The notes under the pieces are model-generated. The model was not told the DNA's origin. It was given only the letters and a program-made list of their open reading frames with translations, and searched no databases. A program made the translations under genes and the position numbers. A stretch of DNA of 64,000 nt, taken from contig CAVZCU010000016.1 of the NCBI GenBank assembly GCA_963773845.1, positions 1-64,000 on the forward strand. The letters are read 5' to 3'. Source of the stretch: SIAJ01 sp963773845. Its GTDB lineage: Bacteria; Planctomycetota; Planctomycetia; Gemmatales; Gemmataceae. Positions 1 through 10,231 of the stretch are shown here, one piece after another. How positions within the stretch are numbered: the stretch's first letter is position 1; the number at the start of each line of letters is the position of its first letter.

Positions 1-1263
1 AGACAGAAGTTGTCCCACGAGAGTGGCCCGGCACGCCGTCGTGCCAGCCACTTCCGCCAGACCCGCCGGACCTCGTGCCGCAACCGCGACAACGCCCGGC
101 CGTTGCCGGTGATCCCGTAGTAGGCGTCGTGGCCCCGCAGTTTCTGACTCAGTGTCTGGTGCTGCTCCGCTAATCGGCCGGTGCCGATGCCGACAACACC
201 ACTCAGCGATCGTCTTGACCGCCCGGCTGAACCGGCTCGCCGAAGTCTGTCGCGATCACCAGCCGCCATGCCGCGACCGGCCCCAGCAGTGGGTGAACCC
301 CAGCAGGTCGAATGTACCCGGCGCGGCCCCTTGGCTTCCTGCGCCCGGTCGCCGGCTGGGCCGCATGAACAGCACCAGCCGCGTTTTGTCTGGATGAAGC
401 GTCAGGCCATACTTCCGAAACGTTTCGGCAGCACCTCCATAACCCGCCGGGCGTCCGCCTCGTGGCGAAGCCAATGACGAAATCGTCCGCATAGCGAATC
501 AGGAAGACTTGCCCGGCCAGGCGAGGCTTCACGTCCTGCTCGAACCACTCGTCCAGCACATAGTGCAGATAGACGTTGGCCAGCAGCGGCGAAATCACCC
601 CGCCTTGCGGAGTGCCCTGGTCCGGGTACGTCTGCCCGTCCCCTTCCAGCACACCCGCGTTCAGCCATTTCCCGATCAGTCGCAGCAGCACGCCGTCGCG
701 TACCCGTCGTTGCAGAAACTCCCGCAGATGGGCGTGATCCAGAGTGTCGAAAAACTTCCGGATGTCCACCTCCAAAACCCAGCCGCCCCCCATCTGCATG
801 GTTTGCTGCCACAAGGCTTCCAACGCCTGGTGTGCCGACCGTCCAGGTCGGAAGCCATACGAGCAGTCATGGAAGTCCTGCTCGTAGATCGATTCCAGCA
901 CCATGACGACCGCGCGCTGAAGCACCTTGTCCTCGAACGTCGGTATGCCAATCGGCCGGGTTTCGCGACCCGTTCCTTTCGGGATATGCACCCGCCGCAC
1001 GGGCGGCGCCCGGTACGTGCCGGACTTGGCTCGGTCCAGAAGCCATTGCAGGTTGCCCCGCAGGTCGACCTCGTAGTCCGCGCCGTTTGTCCGTCCACGC
1101 CCGCGGCCCCATCCCGACGCGTGCGCCGGAACGCCTCCGCCAACCAACGAAGGTCGATGTGGTGCGTCAAGGAAGTGAATCCCATCTGCGGAGCTTGCTT
1201 CGCCAGTTCCGCTATCCGTTGTTGTCGCGTTGACACGGTTTCGGGGTTCGATGTCCCCGCCAT
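1..1263 (-). pseudogene. ltrA: Group II intron reverse transcriptase/maturase, frame-broken and cut by window edge
   Basis: The protein would begin at the ATG at 1263 (MAGTSNPETVS). It reads the RT0/RT1 region, then shifts frame near 1085 into a long stretch with clear RT motifs: RPIGIPTFEDKVLQ, YGFRPGRSAHQAL, the GTPQGGVISPLLANVYL block, and the catalytic RYADDFVI. After this, at about 470 and again at about 415, the frame changes to continue through EADARRVMEVLPKRFG and YGLTLHPDKTRL. Bases 1-150 still encode the maturase-like tail (GHDAYYGITGNGRAL, WRKWLARR). At least three frame changes mean no single full-length product. It would splice and mobilise the intron if intact. Family assignment is certain; the inactive state is likely but could be sequencing error. 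Confidence 0.85.
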
Positions 1264-1860
1264 GTTTCCCTCCAACGGTTCCCCAACTCGGCCTTCCCTT
1301 CCCTCCACCGGGTCCCCGTGACGCGGGTTCCCCGGCTTCACCGGTACTACGAAAGACTCCGACTTCCCAACGCCCCTCCCGCCGCACTTCGTTTCCTTCG
1401 CTTGGCGGTACCTGCTGGCACGCCTGTGTTCGCTCCGTGCTGCCCGACGTCGGCGGCACGGCCTGGAGCTTTGGGATTGGCAGCCCCATGCCAATTGTTC
1501 AGCGGGAGACGCTGGGACCTCCCAGGTTCCTGGCGAACCCTTGTGTGCCTTTGCCCCGGTCTCAGACCCCGGCAGGACCATCCCCCAAGCCATGCGAGGT
1601 TCCGGTGCGGCCCCCGCAAGTGTCACAACGAAGGCTCCTACGAGTCGTCAACTTTCGAGGCTCAATCCCGCGGCTTTGGCACTGGCTGTCTACGCTTCGC
1701 CCCGCCGGTTGCCCGGGCAGGACGCAAGACTCGCTTCCGGCTGTTGGCTAGACTTTACCGGGAGGGATTGGTTACCCTCAGAGTTCGTACGGTCGGTTTC
1801 CGAAAATGCGTCCTACATCTTCGTCCCCCTCCCCCAGGCTTGCCCTGGCGCAAGACACCA
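1..1860 (-). mobile_element. Group II intron, partial and decayed
   Basis: The minus strand carries the intron-encoded reverse transcriptase (1-1263), preceded by about 600 bases of non-coding, structured-looking sequence (about 1264-1860) where group II introns hold their 5' ribozyme domains. The 3' part, including domains V and VI, lies beyond the window start. The 5' boundary is approximate: I could not fix a GUGYG-type 5' end. The RT reading frame is broken several times, so the element is probably immobile by itself unless the breaks are sequencing errors. The next intact gene starts at 2302, so no interrupted host gene is visible here. Confidence 0.6.
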
Positions 1861-1997
1861 GTTTGACCCAAAAACAAAAGATGTTAGCCGAACTGGGAGG
1901 GGCGATGTGACAAAATGGAACAAAATGTGACACTGAAAAAAGATACTACGCCTTGTCCGGGACGTTGCCCGGAAAAGGTGGCCCCTGCGGGGCAGGG

Positions 1998-2062
1998 GTA
2001 GCGGAACTCGCCAGAGTTCCGTCTGGCTCACGCCCAAACGGAAGTCTGGCGACTTCCGCTAC
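1998..2062. repeat. REP-like paired inverted repeat
   Basis: Two 24-base arms (1998-2021 and 2039-2062) are reverse complements except at two positions, separated by 17 bases. Each arm is itself a short palindrome (GGAACTC/GAGTTCC in the left arm, GGAAGTC/GACTTCC in the right), and the two arm differences preserve that internal pairing. A further small hairpin, GCCCC-TGC-GGGGC, sits at 1981-1993. No gene is visible between about 1860 and 2302. Confidence 0.7.
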
Positions 2063-2301
2063 GAAGCGAGCTGGTTTGTCCGCACATCGACAACAAATTA
2101 TCGATGCGCACCCCATAAGCGCCTACCCCAGGCAGGTGGACTGCTGCTGGTTGACTATGGAAGAATCACTGTCCTCGTTCAATAATTGAATTGGAATCTC
2201 ATCGAAGCGGCCCTTGGATGTGGCTTAGCCGATTCGTGGCGACAACTTTTCGCATTGGCCCGATTTCACAAGGTATTAACTTGTCTCGACGAATCTCCGC
2301 C

Positions 2302-3315
2302 ATGAAGAACTTCCTTATCGCCATCGTCATGCTGGGCGGCGCTGCAACCGTGGCATTCGCTCAATGGCAGCAACAGGCTGTCGATAGCCAATCGGATTTC
2401 CGGGGCCTTTCGGTTGTGAGTCCGAAGTGCGCTTGGGTCAGTGGTACAAAGGGCACTTGCGCCCGAACCACGGACGGCGGGAAAAACTGGTCGGTGGCAA
2501 TAGTCCCCGGCGCCGACAAGTTGGATTTCCGGGACGTCGAGGCATTCGGCGAGTCGACGGCATATTTGCTCAGTGCTGGCCCGGGCGATTCGTCGCGCAT
2601 CTACAAGACGGTCAATGGCGGCAAGTCGTGGGCACTGCAATTCAAGGCTTCTGACCCGAAGACCTTTCTCGATGCGTTCGCGTTCTGGGACGACACGAAT
2701 GGCATTGCCCTGGGCGATCCGGTGGCGGGGCGGTTTCAACTGCTGGCGACATCCGATGGCGGGGCGCATTGGAAGCCGCTCGCCGCCAAGATTCTTCCGC
2801 CGATTTTGCCTGGCGAGGGCGCGTTTGCCGCGAGTGGAACCTGCTTGGTCGCGCACGGAAAGAACAACGTCTGGTTCGCGACCGGCGGGGCCAAAAAAGC
2901 CCGGGTCTTTCGTTCCACGGATCGCGGACAAACCTGGGAAGTGAGTGATACGCCCATTGTCGCCGGCCGCGAGTCGGCCGGGATCTTCTCGCTGGCATTC
3001 CGCGACAAAGACCGTGGCATGATCGTCGGCGGCGATTATCGCAAAGCCAACGACTCCGGTGTCACTGCTGCGCTCACGGCCGACGGTGGCAAGACGTGGA
3101 CTCTGATCAAGGACCGACTTCCCTATCGGTCGGCCGTGGCATGGAACAAAGGTCGCTGGGTTGTCGTTGGAACTTCGGGTTCAAACGAATCCGATGACAA
3201 CGGCGGACATTGGAAACTGCTTGATCGCGAGAATTACAACAATGTGCAATTCACATCCAGCGGCGAGGGCTGGGCCGTCGGCCCAAAAGGTCGAATTGCC
3301 CGATTCGCAAAGTAG
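2302..3315 (+). CDS. Exported BNR/Ycf48-like propeller protein
   Basis: 337 residues, starting at the ATG directly before a classic signal peptide (MKNFLIAIVMLGGAATVAFA); an in-frame start further upstream at 2191 would place 37 non-signal residues in front and is unlikely. The mature part carries repeated Asp-box/BNR blades of the type TTDGGKNW, TVNGGKSW, TSDGGAHW, STDRGQTW and TADGGKTW, spaced as in a six- or seven-bladed propeller like the photosystem II assembly factor Ycf48 or sialidase-type BNR proteins. No sialidase catalytic set is evident, so a binding or scaffold role in the periplasm is more likely than catalysis. It stands alone, with non-coding sequence on both sides. Confidence 0.85.
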   Translation: MKNFLIAIVMLGGAATVAFAQWQQQAVDSQSDFRGLSVVSPKCAWVSGTKGTCARTTDGGKNWSVAIVPGADKLDFRDVEAFGESTAYLLSAGPGDSSRIYKTVNGGKSWALQFKASDPKTFLDAFAFWDDTNGIALGDPVAGRFQLLATSDGGAHWKPLAAKILPPILPGEGAFAASGTCLVAHGKNNVWFATGGAKKARVFRSTDRGQTWEVSDTPIVAGRESAGIFSLAFRDKDRGMIVGGDYRKANDSGVTAALTADGGKTWTLIKDRLPYRSAVAWNKGRWVVVGTSGSNESDDNGGHWKLLDRENYNNVQFTSSGEGWAVGPKGRIARFAK

Positions 3316-3642
3316 CTATTGGTTGCATTTGACTCCAAAAACAACGGCGACCATTGAGCTGATAGGCGGATGTGCGCTGGTGACCGAGATTGGCTGCGCC
3401 GAGAAGCAACGAACATGTCAATCGAACTGCTCGCTAGGATCCGCTCTTCTGGGGTCGAATTCTTTGGCCCAACCTGAAAAATATTCGCATCATCTGAATT
3501 TCGCCATGCTCTCCCGCTTCCCAATTCATTGCTCTCTACTTATTCTCTTCAACCGCATATACTTTTCCCGGCGGGCGTGGCGCACGGCCTGCCCCGCAGC
3601 CATGCACGGATCAGCATTGGTGCAGGTGAAAGGATTTGCCGA
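3316..3642 (+). other. Intergenic region with possible gene remnant
   Basis: No substantial gene is visible. A 20-codon ORF at 3415-3477 reads like the opening of a TubC-type docking domain (starts MSIELLARIRSSGVEFF) and then stops; this may be a remnant or chance. The end of the region (about 3627-3633, AAAGGAT) looks like a ribosome binding site for an ATG at 3643, which probably is the original start of the next gene. Confidence 0.3.
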
Positions 3643-3731
3643 ATGGCTAACACATTGATTCGCTACAGGCGCTGCGCGCAACGGTCACTCGCACCGTTCA
3701 TCTCCGACTCCAGCCACTCGAAGGGCGCGAG

Positions 3732-6713
3732 GTGCCATCGGTCGGCGGTGGATTTGCTGGCGGTGGAATTCTCGGCGAGTACTTCAGTAACCCCGATCTC
3801 TCGGGCGATCCCGCGTTTACTCGTCGGGATGTCCGCATCGACTTCAACTGGCAAGACCAGGCGCCCGGTGGGTCCACTTCACCGGAATTCGCGAGCGTTG
3901 GGGCCGACAACTTCTCCGTTCGCTGGACAGGGCAACTCCTGCCGGCATTCACACAGGCCTACACGTTTCATCTAACCGGGGATGACGGCGCACGCCTATG
4001 GGTTCGTCAAGCCGGCGATTCGTTCACGTGGAACTTGTTGATCGATGCCTGGGATGCCCCGGCCGCCGTTGAATCAACCGCCGATTTTCAGATGACTGCC
4101 GGCCGCCAATACGATGTGCGTGTCGAGTATCGCGAGATCGAGGGGCCGGCGACCGCCCGTCTGGCCTGGTCTGGATCCAAGACGCCCGAAGAAGTGATTG
4201 AGCCGGCCACCAGCTTGGGCGTGAATGCCGTCACGTACGACTACTACCTTTATGCCGACGCAGCCAAGACCGGCCGGCCCGCTTGGGGCAGCACGACCGA
4301 TTACTTCTCACTTCCGCCGATCGAAACTGATGAATTCGGTTGGCCACTTGCCGATGCCTCGCATTTGTTCTGGTCAAATGCGGATCCGACCAAGACGGGC
4401 GGCACTTACCTACTCCAATTCACCGGACAGGCCGATGTCTCTGGGTGGTTCAGCCGCGGAGAATTCTGGGTGGACGGGATCGACATCGGCCGCATGCTTC
4501 CGCTTGGCACTGGCTACGACGCCGAGACGAACACGACCACGGCCGAACTCGTCGTCCAGGGAACCGACTTGTTCGGCTTGAACTTCGTCCACACTCAGCG
4601 AATGCCGGAGGATCTCGAAGCGACAGGCGTCACCAATGTTCAATTGATGCGGCCGACTGCCGCGGACGGCGATACGCCCTACACACCGGACGAACTGTTT
4701 GACACCGATTTGAAGCAGGCCTTCAGCCGATTCACCACCCTTCGCTTCCTCACGGCAAACTTCAACTCCCAGCAAGAATGGGCCGACCGAAAACTTCCGG
4801 GGGCCATGCAAGGCGCCTGGGGCGACCGAGCTTCGGTCTGGGAATACAACGTCATGCTGGCCAACGAGACCGGCAAGGACCTGTACATCACGCTTCCGGT
4901 CGGAGCTTCGGAGGATTATGTCCGCAACCTGGCTCTGTTAATTCGCTACGGGTCGGACGGGGTCAATCCATACTCGGAGCCCACGACCGATCCGGTATTT
5001 CCCGGTCTGAATCCGAATTTGCGCGTTTACGTCGAATGGGGCAATGAGTATTGGAATTGGGCGTTCAGCCAGGCGGGCTGGGCCAATGATGCCGGCCGGG
5101 CCGCCGTGGTGAATAACACGACAGAGGGCCAGATTATCAACTTCGACGGGACGCGACCGACCGGCGATTTCCGCCGCTGGGCCGCACTCAAGACCGTCGA
5201 AGCGAGCAATACTTTTCGGGAGGTTTGGGGCGATGACGCCATGGGCAGCCAGGTGCGTGTACTTTACGAATACCAGTACAACAACCAGCAGAATACGGCT
5301 GTCGAAGCGCTTCGGTTCCTCGATCGTTACTTCAACAATGGCGACGGAACGGAGCACGTCCCCGATCCGCATCCGGTCAACTATTACATCTGGGGAGCAG
5401 GCGGCGCCGCCTACCTGGGAGCGTCCAACCCACGCGGATTAGTTACCGACATCTCGGTACCGGGTGGCGCCTTCGAGGCGATCCATGGGAACCCAGGCGG
5501 ATTGGCCACGCCGAGTCCCAAGGACACGCCCTGGCAATTTGACGGCGATGCCGGAATCTACCGCGACTTGGCCGGCATCCCGGATAACACCCCCATGGTC
5601 ATTCCCGGTGTGGGCCAGGTTCCCGCTACGCCGGGCGGCAAGCAAGCGATGTACATTTCCGGAAACGCCTCGGTGTGGGTAACGATTACAATTCCGCGGG
5701 CGGGGGTTTACGCCATTGACTTCCAGGCCGCTGGCGGAGTCGGGCAGAACGCGGGGAACACCCTCGACTTTTATCTAAACGACCAACGGATCACGCCGGA
5801 CGGCGCCAGCCCGACCTCGCCGACATATCCGTGGTGGCCAGGGAACGGCAATCGCGACCGGAGCAAATTCTCGACGTACGGGACCGTTGCATTCCAAATT
5901 CCCAGGCCCGGAAAATACACCTTCCGAATCATCGGACGAGGGACTGCGGATCAGACGACTGTCATCGACGATGTGCGGGTGGCAAGCGTCGACGCGATCT
6001 TCAAGTCCCGAATTCCAACGGGCGTGCGTTATGCCGGCGAAGTATCGGCGCTCGATCTTCAGACCCACCTTGCCGACGAAGCGAGCTACGCGCAGGCTTA
6101 TGGGCTGCATGTCGTGGCCTACGAAGGCGGGTTGTCGCTGGGCGGAGATGGCACAGCCGTGCCAATTCAGAGTTGGGCCAAGTACAACGATCCGCGTATG
6201 GCCCAGGTCATCGCCAAGGCGATCGACTCGTTCTATCGAGCCAGCGGCGAGATGTTCGTCTTGGGAACATACGACCAATGGTATCTGAACGATGCGGCCC
6301 ACGCGGACAATTACCCCGTCATTCAGGGGATCGACTCGCGTTTGACGATGCTGCCGCCGACGCCCACCGCTAAATTCACTGTCCAAGGAGCCGCGCCGAA
6401 GACGTTCTTGACGGCGCAAGGTGTTCGAGCGCTGAGCCAGCCGGTGAATGCCGCCCCCGGCGACTGGGTGAGTTGGACGGTGCGCATCGTCTCGCCGGGC
6501 GAATATAAAGTGTCGGCAAGAGCGGCCCCGGATGGCTGGACTGCCGTCTATGTTGACGGTGTGGAAATAGGGAGAGGCTCGAGCGGACTGGCTCCCGGCG
6601 GAGTCGTCCGGCTTGAGGCTGGCATCCACACGATTCGGGTCCAGAGCACCGGCGGCTGGTATCCTATTCGTGGAGTCACGTTGGATTGGATCAGCAATAC
6701 GCTGAGCACGTGA
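3732..6713 (+). CDS. Large PA14-domain surface protein with glycosidase-like core
   Basis: The open frame begins at a GTG and gives 993 residues. Codons just upstream in the same frame read LQPLEGREVPS, the LExLExR-like N-terminal tag of planctomycete surface proteins, and an ATG with a good ribosome binding site at 3643 lies in another frame; the true start is therefore probably 3643 with a one-base break before 3732. Domains: PA14 carbohydrate-binding domain (about residues 10-150); a central part with TIM-barrel-like strands and a WGNEYWNW motif near 435 and AYEGG near 797, positioned like the acid/base and nucleophile glutamates of clan GH-A glycosidases; a jelly-roll insert (about 645-755); and a C-terminal CBM35-like module (about 880-993). 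It probably binds and cleaves a polysaccharide at the cell surface; substrate unknown. Confidence 0.8.
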   Translation: MPSVGGGFAGGGILGEYFSNPDLSGDPAFTRRDVRIDFNWQDQAPGGSTSPEFASVGADNFSVRWTGQLLPAFTQAYTFHLTGDDGARLWVRQAGDSFTWNLLIDAWDAPAAVESTADFQMTAGRQYDVRVEYREIEGPATARLAWSGSKTPEEVIEPATSLGVNAVTYDYYLYADAAKTGRPAWGSTTDYFSLPPIETDEFGWPLADASHLFWSNADPTKTGGTYLLQFTGQADVSGWFSRGEFWVDGIDIGRMLPLGTGYDAETNTTTAELVVQGTDLFGLNFVHTQRMPEDLEATGVTNVQLMRPTAADGDTPYTPDELFDTDLKQAFSRFTTLRFLTANFNSQQEWADRKLPGAMQGAWGDRASVWEYNVMLANETGKDLYITLPVGASEDYVRNLALLIRYGSDGVNPYSEPTTDPVFPGLNPNLRVYVEWGNEYWNWAFSQAGWANDAGRAAVVNNTTEGQIINFDGTRPTGDFRRWAALKTVEASNTFREVWGDDAMGSQVRVLYEYQYNNQQNTAVEALRFLDRYFNNGDGTEHVPDPHPVNYYIWGAGGAAYLGASNPRGLVTDISVPGGAFEAIHGNPGGLATPSPKDTPWQFDGDAGIYRDLAGIPDNTPMVIPGVGQVPATPGGKQAMYISGNASVWVTITIPRAGVYAIDFQAAGGVGQNAGNTLDFYLNDQRITPDGASPTSPTYPWWPGNGNRDRSKFSTYGTVAFQIPRPGKYTFRIIGRGTADQTTVIDDVRVASVDAIFKSRIPTGVRYAGEVSALDLQTHLADEASYAQAYGLHVVAYEGGLSLGGDGTAVPIQSWAKYNDPRMAQVIAKAIDSFYRASGEMFVLGTYDQWYLNDAAHADNYPVIQGIDSRLTMLPPTPTAKFTVQGAAPKTFLTAQGVRALSQPVNAAPGDWVSWTVRIVSPGEYKVSARAAPDGWTAVYVDGVEIGRGSSGLAPGGVVRLEAGIHTIRVQSTGGWYPIRGVTLDWISNTLST

Positions 6714-6885
6714 TCGCTTCGATTGGCGAGAACTTACGACCCGCCAGACATCGACACGCGTTGTCAATGCCATGTCAGGTGGATAAACCACGTTCTCGGT
6801 CGGCAAAAAATTCCAGAATCTGGGAGGGTTTACCTCTCATCGGCCTCTATCAATGGTGACCACGCCGAGTGTGTCGGAGTGACCC

Positions 6886-9800
6886 ATGGACAACCCGCCC
6901 GTCATCGAAGCCTTGCGCCGTCTGGCAGGGCCAGGACCGGACGACGTGTCCGATTCGGAATTACTGACTCGGTTCGTCACTTCCCAGGACGGGACGGCAT
7001 TCGAGGCGTTGGTCCGCCGCCACGGCCGTTTGGTGTGGGGTGCTTGTCGTCGACGGCTTCGTGATCTCCACGCCGCCGAGGACGCGTTTCAAACGACCTT
7101 CTTAGCACTTGCCCGGCATGCCGCGGAAGTCCGCCGGCCAGAAGCTCTCGGAGCATGGTTGCACCGGGTGGCCGTCCGGTGCGCCGCAGCATTCCGAACC
7201 CCGCGGTACCACATGCCTCTTTCATCCCTGGACACGCCGGCACGCGACGTAGATCCGGCCGAAGCGGCGTCCGCCCTGGACTTAGAGCGCGCGATAGATT
7301 GCGAGATCGATGCCCTGCCGGAACCGTTTCGACTCGCCTATGTACTGTGTGAGGTCGAACAGCGCACTGCCGCCGATGCAGCCAAAACGTTGGGCTGTGC
7401 GGTCGGCACAATTGAGTCGCGGTTGACACGGGCACGCCAGTGGTTGCGGGCTCGGCTGACAAGGCGAGGCATAACCGTTGGAACGTTGGCCGGAGCATCA
7501 CTCGTCGTGGACTCGGTCCCCGCCACGGCCCGCGCGGGTGCCGTTTCACTGGCGACCGGAAGTTCGGCCGTGCCCACGGCCCTCGTTTCGATTGCCGATC
7601 GCGCCGTGCGATTTGGCTTGCGAACAGTGGTGCTCGGGATCGGACTAGCCAGTAGCGCCAGTATTATCACGCTCGGCGGATTGCTGTGCATGTTCTCGTA
7701 CGCGCCGCATGGCTCGCAACCGATTCCGCAAGCCTCGAACGATACCGCGAACGTTGAACTGCAGATTCCAGAATCCGAGCGATTCCGACGGAATCGCGAC
7801 AACTTCCCCTTACCGCCCGAAGCAATTGCCCGCGTCGGTGATGCGTGGCTCCGACACGGAGCGATTCCGCAACGCATGGCATTCTCGGCAGATGGGCGAT
7901 TTCTCGCCACTGCGGGCGCCGGTGATCGCTGGCTGCGGGTTTGGGATCTGGAGACGAAGCGTCCCCGTGCACATCTCGCTCTGGCTGAGGGTGAAGTACC
8001 CGCGGCGATTGCGCTCACCGATGACGGTCGAACATTGCGAGCGCTGGTTTGCACGGGTGAAACGCGAACGATTCACTTGCGCGAGTACGACACCTATCGG
8101 GCCCTCGAAACGCACCGCCGGCTGATCGCGGGAGGGCCCGTGAGTTCTGCCGCATTCTCCCAAAATGGTGCCCGACTCGGCATCTCTCGGTCCGGTAACG
8201 TGCGAATGTTGGATGCAACCAATGCCACCGAAATCTGGCACGCGGAAATCGCACCCGATTTTCAGAGAGTCGACTTGGCGATCTCGCAAGACGGCAAGCG
8301 AATCGCGACGGTCGTCGGCGGTTCGGATCGTATTCAAGTCCTGGACGTCGAGACGGGCCGTGTTCAAACCGAAATCGCGGACTCCGGAGCGACCCTATCG
8401 CTTCCGACGCTTAGCGCGGACGGAAGGCGCGTCGCCGCGTGGTGCTCCACAACGCAGCGAATTCGAATCTGGAATGTTGGCGAACGCCAGCTCGCGCGAT
8501 CGGTCAAGCCTCAATGCCTGGTTACGGGACTTTCGTTAGCCCCCGATGGATCCGCCGTCGCCGCATTCTCGTCGCGTAGCTCGCCGGTCCTGTGGCCAGT
8601 CAACCCGGATGGTAGGCCGCGAGCCTTTGACGGGGTATTCGGCGGGGTGCTCGGGCAATTCTCGCCAAACGGCGACTTGCTCGCGGTCGCAAGCATGCTG
8701 ATGGCCGTTCAACTCGTCGAGCCGAAAGCGGCGTGGGCATTGCCGCCATCGCCTCGGGATGTGATGCCTCCACGGCCAGTGGCCTTTGTCGAAACCGGAA
8801 ATCGATTGCTCGTCGAGGGCTTCCAAGCGTGGATCGACTACCCTCTTCGCGGCGACGATCCGCCGAGCGGTTTTAGCCCGGGCATTGGACAACATGAAAC
8901 AACGGGAGTTATGGCAGCCGCGGTTCGAGCCGCCATCTCCCCCGATCGAACGCTCATCGCCCGTTGCACCCGCGGCGACCAGGAAAAACACGAGTTCAGC
9001 ATCGACCTTCTTGATGCCTGCACCCGGGAGCTGCGCGGTCGAATCGCGCTGGACCAATCCGCTTGGCGGCCAGTGTTTTCGCCGGATGGTGCAATTGTGT
9101 ATGCCATCACGAGCGACGGATATATCCGCGGCTGGAAAGTGAAAACGGGCCAACAGATCATGCGCTCCGCGATCGTCATGGCGGAGCAAGTCAGTCCATG
9201 TACATCGCAATTGATTGTTTCGCCGAACTCGGAACATATTGCATATGCACGGATGGTTTTTGCCCGAGAGACGGTTTCGAACACCATTCGAGTTTTCGAT
9301 ACGGCCACGGGCGAGCAGCGATTCGCCGTCGATGCGGCTCCAGGAGATCCGCACGTCGCGTTCTCGGCGGATGGCCGGTGGTTTGCCGCCGCGGTCGTTC
9401 AACATCGTGGGGAATCCACCCAATCCATGCTGAGCGTCTGTAACGCCTCGACTGGACGAATCAAGTTTGGCATTCCTGGCTTGGATGGACAGCCGGCTTT
9501 TTCCCCGGACGGCCGCATGGTGGCAGTGACTCATGACCACGGGGTTGTGTTGATCGAGCTGGCAACGGGCCAAGTGCGGCACGAGTTTCAGCATCACGGC
9601 AAGGTCGAGCCTGCCCTGGCTTGGCAGGCGGACGGTCGAGTTCTCGCCGCCGCCAGTCCGGAGGCGCCCGTGTATTTGTGGGACATCGTCGGCAATCGGA
9701 CAGGTAATCCGGTGGAATGGAAACCCGCGAACGATGATGTTCGCTGGGCGAATCTCTGTGATTCGGACGCTAGCGCGGCATTTCGGTCGCTTCGTCAATT

Positions 9801-10011
9801 GTGGGCCCACCCGGATCAAGCGGTGGCTTTTTTGAAGGCCCGGATCTCTCGGTCGGTCGATGCGCGCGTAGCCTCTCGCGTGTGCGAGGCGCTCGAGTTG
9901 ATTCGGACGCCTGATGCGCGAGCCTTGCTGGTCAAATGGGCCGCGTCGAGCGCCCACAATCCGCTTTCGAATGAGGCAAACTGTTCGCTCAAGCGGTTGC
10001 CTCCCATTTAG
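6886..10011 (+). CDS. ECF RNA polymerase sigma factor fused to WD40 propeller
   Basis: 1041 residues; ATG preceded by GGAG at proper spacing. Residues about 25-100 form sigma region 2 (DAFQTTFLALARH is the region 2.2-like helix) and about 140-195 sigma region 4 with the helix-turn-helix TAADAAKTLGCAVGTIESRL. A single hydrophobic segment follows (about 248-270). The remaining ~750 residues contain many WD40-like blades (FSADGRFLATAG, LRVWDLETKR, VYLWDIVGN). This is the planctomycete ECF class with a membrane anchor and C-terminal WD40 domain (ECF01-Gob-like). A membrane segment between DNA-binding and WD40 parts suggests signal-dependent control or release of the sigma domain, which is inference. 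No anti-sigma gene is adjacent. Confidence 0.93.
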   Translation: MDNPPVIEALRRLAGPGPDDVSDSELLTRFVTSQDGTAFEALVRRHGRLVWGACRRRLRDLHAAEDAFQTTFLALARHAAEVRRPEALGAWLHRVAVRCAAAFRTPRYHMPLSSLDTPARDVDPAEAASALDLERAIDCEIDALPEPFRLAYVLCEVEQRTAADAAKTLGCAVGTIESRLTRARQWLRARLTRRGITVGTLAGASLVVDSVPATARAGAVSLATGSSAVPTALVSIADRAVRFGLRTVVLGIGLASSASIITLGGLLCMFSYAPHGSQPIPQASNDTANVELQIPESERFRRNRDNFPLPPEAIARVGDAWLRHGAIPQRMAFSADGRFLATAGAGDRWLRVWDLETKRPRAHLALAEGEVPAAIALTDDGRTLRALVCTGETRTIHLREYDTYRALETHRRLIAGGPVSSAAFSQNGARLGISRSGNVRMLDATNATEIWHAEIAPDFQRVDLAISQDGKRIATVVGGSDRIQVLDVETGRVQTEIADSGATLSLPTLSADGRRVAAWCSTTQRIRIWNVGERQLARSVKPQCLVTGLSLAPDGSAVAAFSSRSSPVLWPVNPDGRPRAFDGVFGGVLGQFSPNGDLLAVASMLMAVQLVEPKAAWALPPSPRDVMPPRPVAFVETGNRLLVEGFQAWIDYPLRGDDPPSGFSPGIGQHETTGVMAAAVRAAISPDRTLIARCTRGDQEKHEFSIDLLDACTRELRGRIALDQSAWRPVFSPDGAIVYAITSDGYIRGWKVKTGQQIMRSAIVMAEQVSPCTSQLIVSPNSEHIAYARMVFARETVSNTIRVFDTATGEQRFAVDAAPGDPHVAFSADGRWFAAAVVQHRGESTQSMLSVCNASTGRIKFGIPGLDGQPAFSPDGRMVAVTHDHGVVLIELATGQVRHEFQHHGKVEPALAWQADGRVLAAASPEAPVYLWDIVGNRTGNPVEWKPANDDVRWANLCDSDASAAFRSLRQLWAHPDQAVAFLKARISRSVDARVASRVCEALELIRTPDARALLVKWAASSAHNPLSNEANCSLKRLPPI

Positions 10012-10231
10012 TGTCCAGAGCCGAGGATGAGGGCGGTCTCCGTAAAGAAGACCGATCGGGTGGTCTCCACGGACTTCATCGGGACGCCCTCTTCCCCGGT
10101 TCTGGCGCTACTTTTCCCTTCGCGATCAATTCCAAAGCTCATCATCTCCGGACTCGTAGAACGAATGCAAAACGATTGTCGACCCATTGCCGGCGACTTT
10201 TTGTCGGCCATTTCACGAAGGTGGAACGACG

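Noticed and set aside
5775..6806. 343-codon minus-strand open frame
   Set aside because: Shadow of the PA14 protein.
8536..9957. 473-codon minus-strand open frame opposite the ECF-WD40 gene
   Set aside because: Shadow of the plus-strand WD40 repeats; composition is not that of a real protein.
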